Shown here piece by piece: positions 23,498 to 25,086 of a DNA stretch of 25,086 bases (positions are counted from its first letter, which is position 1; each line of letters begins with the position of its first letter). Origin of the DNA: Pusillimonas sp035515275 (GTDB lineage: Bacteria; Pseudomonadota; Gammaproteobacteria; Burkholderiales; Burkholderiaceae_B); assembly GCF_035515275.1 (NCBI RefSeq), contig NZ_DATJBQ010000067.1, positions 1 to 25,086 on the forward strand, read 5' to 3'. Under the pieces are notes generated by a model. The model made no database searches. It saw only the letters and a program-made list of their open reading frames with translations, and was not told the origin of the DNA. Both the position numbers and the translations under genes were made by a program.

Positions 23498-23556
23498 CCC
23501 GCCCAACAGCAGTCCAGACCCACCACCCGCCGAATCGGCTATAGGGAAGAACACCG

Positions 23557-24798
23557 ATGCAAGCTTACTTACTGGAATTCGGAAATCTGTTGTTGCGCTG
23601 GCTGCACGTGGTGGCTGCCATCGCCTGGATCGGCGAATCGATTTACTTTGTCATGCTTGACAATAGCTTGCGCCCCCCCACTTCGGCCGAAGGTAAAAAG
23701 CGCGGTGTATTCGGTGAAATGTGGGCGGTGCATGGCGGCGGCTTCTATCACAACCAAAAATACCTGACCAATCCGGCCGAGCTTCCCAACGACCTGCATT
23801 GGTCGTTCTGGAAAGCCTACACCACCTGGCTCACCGGCTTTGCCATCTTTGCCACCATGTACCTGGTAAAACCTGATTTCTATCTGGTCAATGCTGCCAG
23901 CCAGTGGGCATGGGCGGCCTCTCTGGCCGGCTGGCAAGCCAGTGTGCTTGCCGTCGTGTTCCTGCTGGCGGGCTGGGTCATATACGACCAGTTATGCCGA
24001 CGAATCAGCCCCAACATGGAGCACGACGGCATACTTAGCGTTGCCGTTGCCGTCATGATGGTGGCTGTGGCCTACCTCAGCTGCCAGATATTTCCGGGAC
24101 GCGCAGCCTTCTTGATTACCGGCGCGGTTATGGCCACATGCATGAGCGCCAATGTGTTCTTCTGGATCATTCCGGGCCAGCGCCGCATGGTCAAGGCCTT
24201 GAAAGCAGGCGAAAAACCCGACCCGCTTGACGGCAAGCGGGGCAAACAGCGCTCGGTGCACAACACTTATTTCACATTGCCCGTAGTGCTGCTGATGCTC
24301 AGCAACCATTATTCTTTCATCTACAGCGGGGCCTATGCCTGGGTCATTCTTAGCCTGTTCATCGTGTCAGGTGCCGCCATACGCCAATACTTCGTCTTGC
24401 GCCACAGCGGGCAGAACAAGCTTGTTTACCCCGTCGTTGGGGTGGCCCTGCTGGGGGTCATTGCTTATCTGGCCGCACCGCAACCCGCCGCCAGTACCGG
24501 GGCGGCCGGATCCACCGCCGAAACCGTAGTTACCACGCAGCAAGTCATGCAGATCATGCAAGCGCGATGCGTTCAGTGCCACGCGGCCAAACCAAGCCAC
24601 TTCGCGTTTCCGGCAGCGCCCGCAGGCATGGCGCTGGAAACCGAGCAAGAGCTTCTGGCTCACCCGGACCTGATCAAACAGGTGGTGGCAAACGGCTACA
24701 TGCCTTTAGGCAACCTTACCGACATGACACCCGACGAGCGCGCCGCCGTGGCTGCCTGGAGCCTCCCTCCGGCAGCCAGTCAGCCCACACATAGATAG
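23557..24798 (+). CDS. puuD: Membrane-bound cytochrome c urate oxidase PuuD
   Basis: 413 aa. PuuD oxidises urate to 5-hydroxyisourate and sends electrons to the respiratory chain rather than to oxygen to make H2O2. An N-terminal membrane domain has about eight hydrophobic helices (near 10-33, 88-105, 122-145, 158-176, 184-205, 237-254, 258-276, 289-307) and the family segment WAVHGGGFYHNQKYL. A linker then leads to a C-terminal cytochrome c domain with heme motif CVQCH at 338-342 and probable distal ligand Met382 (GYMPLGN). It follows uraH, which uses its unstable product. No soluble uricase or FAD-type HpxO is present. Its last 19 bp overlap a convergent gene. Confidence 0.95.
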   Translation: MQAYLLEFGNLLLRWLHVVAAIAWIGESIYFVMLDNSLRPPTSAEGKKRGVFGEMWAVHGGGFYHNQKYLTNPAELPNDLHWSFWKAYTTWLTGFAIFATMYLVKPDFYLVNAASQWAWAASLAGWQASVLAVVFLLAGWVIYDQLCRRISPNMEHDGILSVAVAVMMVAVAYLSCQIFPGRAAFLITGAVMATCMSANVFFWIIPGQRRMVKALKAGEKPDPLDGKRGKQRSVHNTYFTLPVVLLMLSNHYSFIYSGAYAWVILSLFIVSGAAIRQYFVLRHSGQNKLVYPVVGVALLGVIAYLAAPQPAASTGAAGSTAETVVTTQQVMQIMQARCVQCHAAKPSHFAFPAAPAGMALETEQELLAHPDLIKQVVANGYMPLGNLTDMTPDERAAVAAWSLPPAASQPTHR

Positions 24799-25086
24799 CC
24801 CCTGGTCCGGCCCTCGGCCGGAACCGCCGACGTACTGTCGGCGATGCGAACGGGTACGTAGTCAGCCGGGCACGAGCAGTCGCCGGTCACGGGGTTTGCG
24901 GCCGCTGCCACACAGCCCGAGAGGTTGTTAATAGAGTACCCACCGCCGCCCATGCCGCCGGCCGAACGCCAGGTAGCACCGCGACACACCAGCAAGCCGC
25001 CAAATCGCTCGCGCACGATGGCGCCTTCGGGAGCACAGGCGGTAAGTGCGTAAGCCTGGGCCTCAATGAAAAGATGCTCGCGCGCA
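24780..25086 (-). CDS. C-terminal fragment of cysteine-rich protein, possibly PilV-like pilus tip protein
   Basis: A minus-strand frame stays open from the window edge to a TGA at 24780-24782, giving the last 101 residues; the start lies outside. The stretch has paired cysteines (TACAPEGAIVRERFGGLLVC, RGATW, then GDCSCPADYVPV) and ends GRTRGYLCVG. The pattern of a Cys-Pro-x-Gly segment, a short gap, LLxC and a nearby Trp resembles C-terminal segments of PilV/shufflon-type pilus tip proteins, as I recall them. The N-terminal half is needed to confirm. It is convergent with puuD and overlaps it by 19 bp, so the purine island ends abruptly here. That it is coding is fairly secure; the name is weak. 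Confidence 0.5.
   Translation of the reverse strand, partial: AREHLFIEAQAYALTACAPEGAIVRERFGGLLVCRGATWRSAGGMGGGGYSINNLSGCVAAAANPVTGDCSCPADYVPVRIADSTSAVPAEGRTRGYLCVG
24806..24822 (+). terminator. Hairpin just after puuD, possible terminator
   Basis: TCCGGCC and GGCCGGA form a perfect 7-bp stem with a 3-nt loop, 7 bp after the puuD stop. No T-tract follows. It lies inside the convergent coding frame, so codon use may explain it; termination of uraH-puuD is only a possibility. Confidence 0.3.

Overview
The window looks like a chromosomal segment of a betaproteobacterium, most likely Burkholderiales and possibly Alcaligenaceae. This rests on protein style, the gene order ndk-rlmN-rodZ-ispG-hisS-yfgM-bamB, and high G+C (judged by eye). 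No rRNA, tRNA, CRISPR array, insertion sequence or phage gene was seen. Coding is dense and nearly every gene is intact; only the two edge genes are cut by the window.

Region 1 (1-6020, minus strand) is a tight housekeeping operon read ndk > rlmN > rodZ-like > ispG > hisS > yfgM-like > bamB. Genes overlap by ATGA or are separated by a few bases. A 338-bp divergent spacer (6021-6358) separates it from valS. The spacer holds two different tandem repeats, both with a 16-bp unit, and a valS leader with two mutually exclusive hairpins, one of them followed by T7.

Region 2 (6359-14012) concerns translation. valS is on the plus strand and converges with rpsP-rimM-trmD (minus) across a shared hairpin. 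tusA and alaS are on the minus strand, with a clear intrinsic terminator after tusA. With hisS, this makes three aminoacyl-tRNA synthetases plus rRNA and tRNA modification genes within about 13 kb.

Region 3 (14052-24798) is a purine-catabolism island. Minus strand: gntR > puuE > uraD > alc > allA, then xdhA > xdhB > xdhC. Plus strand, divergent from gntR: uraH > puuD. Together these encode hypoxanthine/xanthine > urate (XdhAB, with XdhC for cofactor insertion), urate > 5-hydroxyisourate (membrane cytochrome-c type PuuD), HIU > OHCU (UraH), OHCU > S-allantoin (UraD), allantoin > allantoate (PuuE), allantoate > ureidoglycolate + urea (Alc), and ureidoglycolate > glyoxylate + urea (AllA). The gntR/uraH spacer carries facing promoter-like elements and a perfect 12-bp palindrome of GntR/FadR style. 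A second palindrome lies upstream of xdhA.

Region 4 (24780-25086, minus strand) is the C-terminal end of a cysteine-rich protein, tentatively a PilV-like pilus tip protein. It overlaps the 3' end of puuD.

No wholly new system is evident. The least explained parts are the ndk/valS spacer, the unassigned palindrome upstream of xdhA, and the edge fragment.
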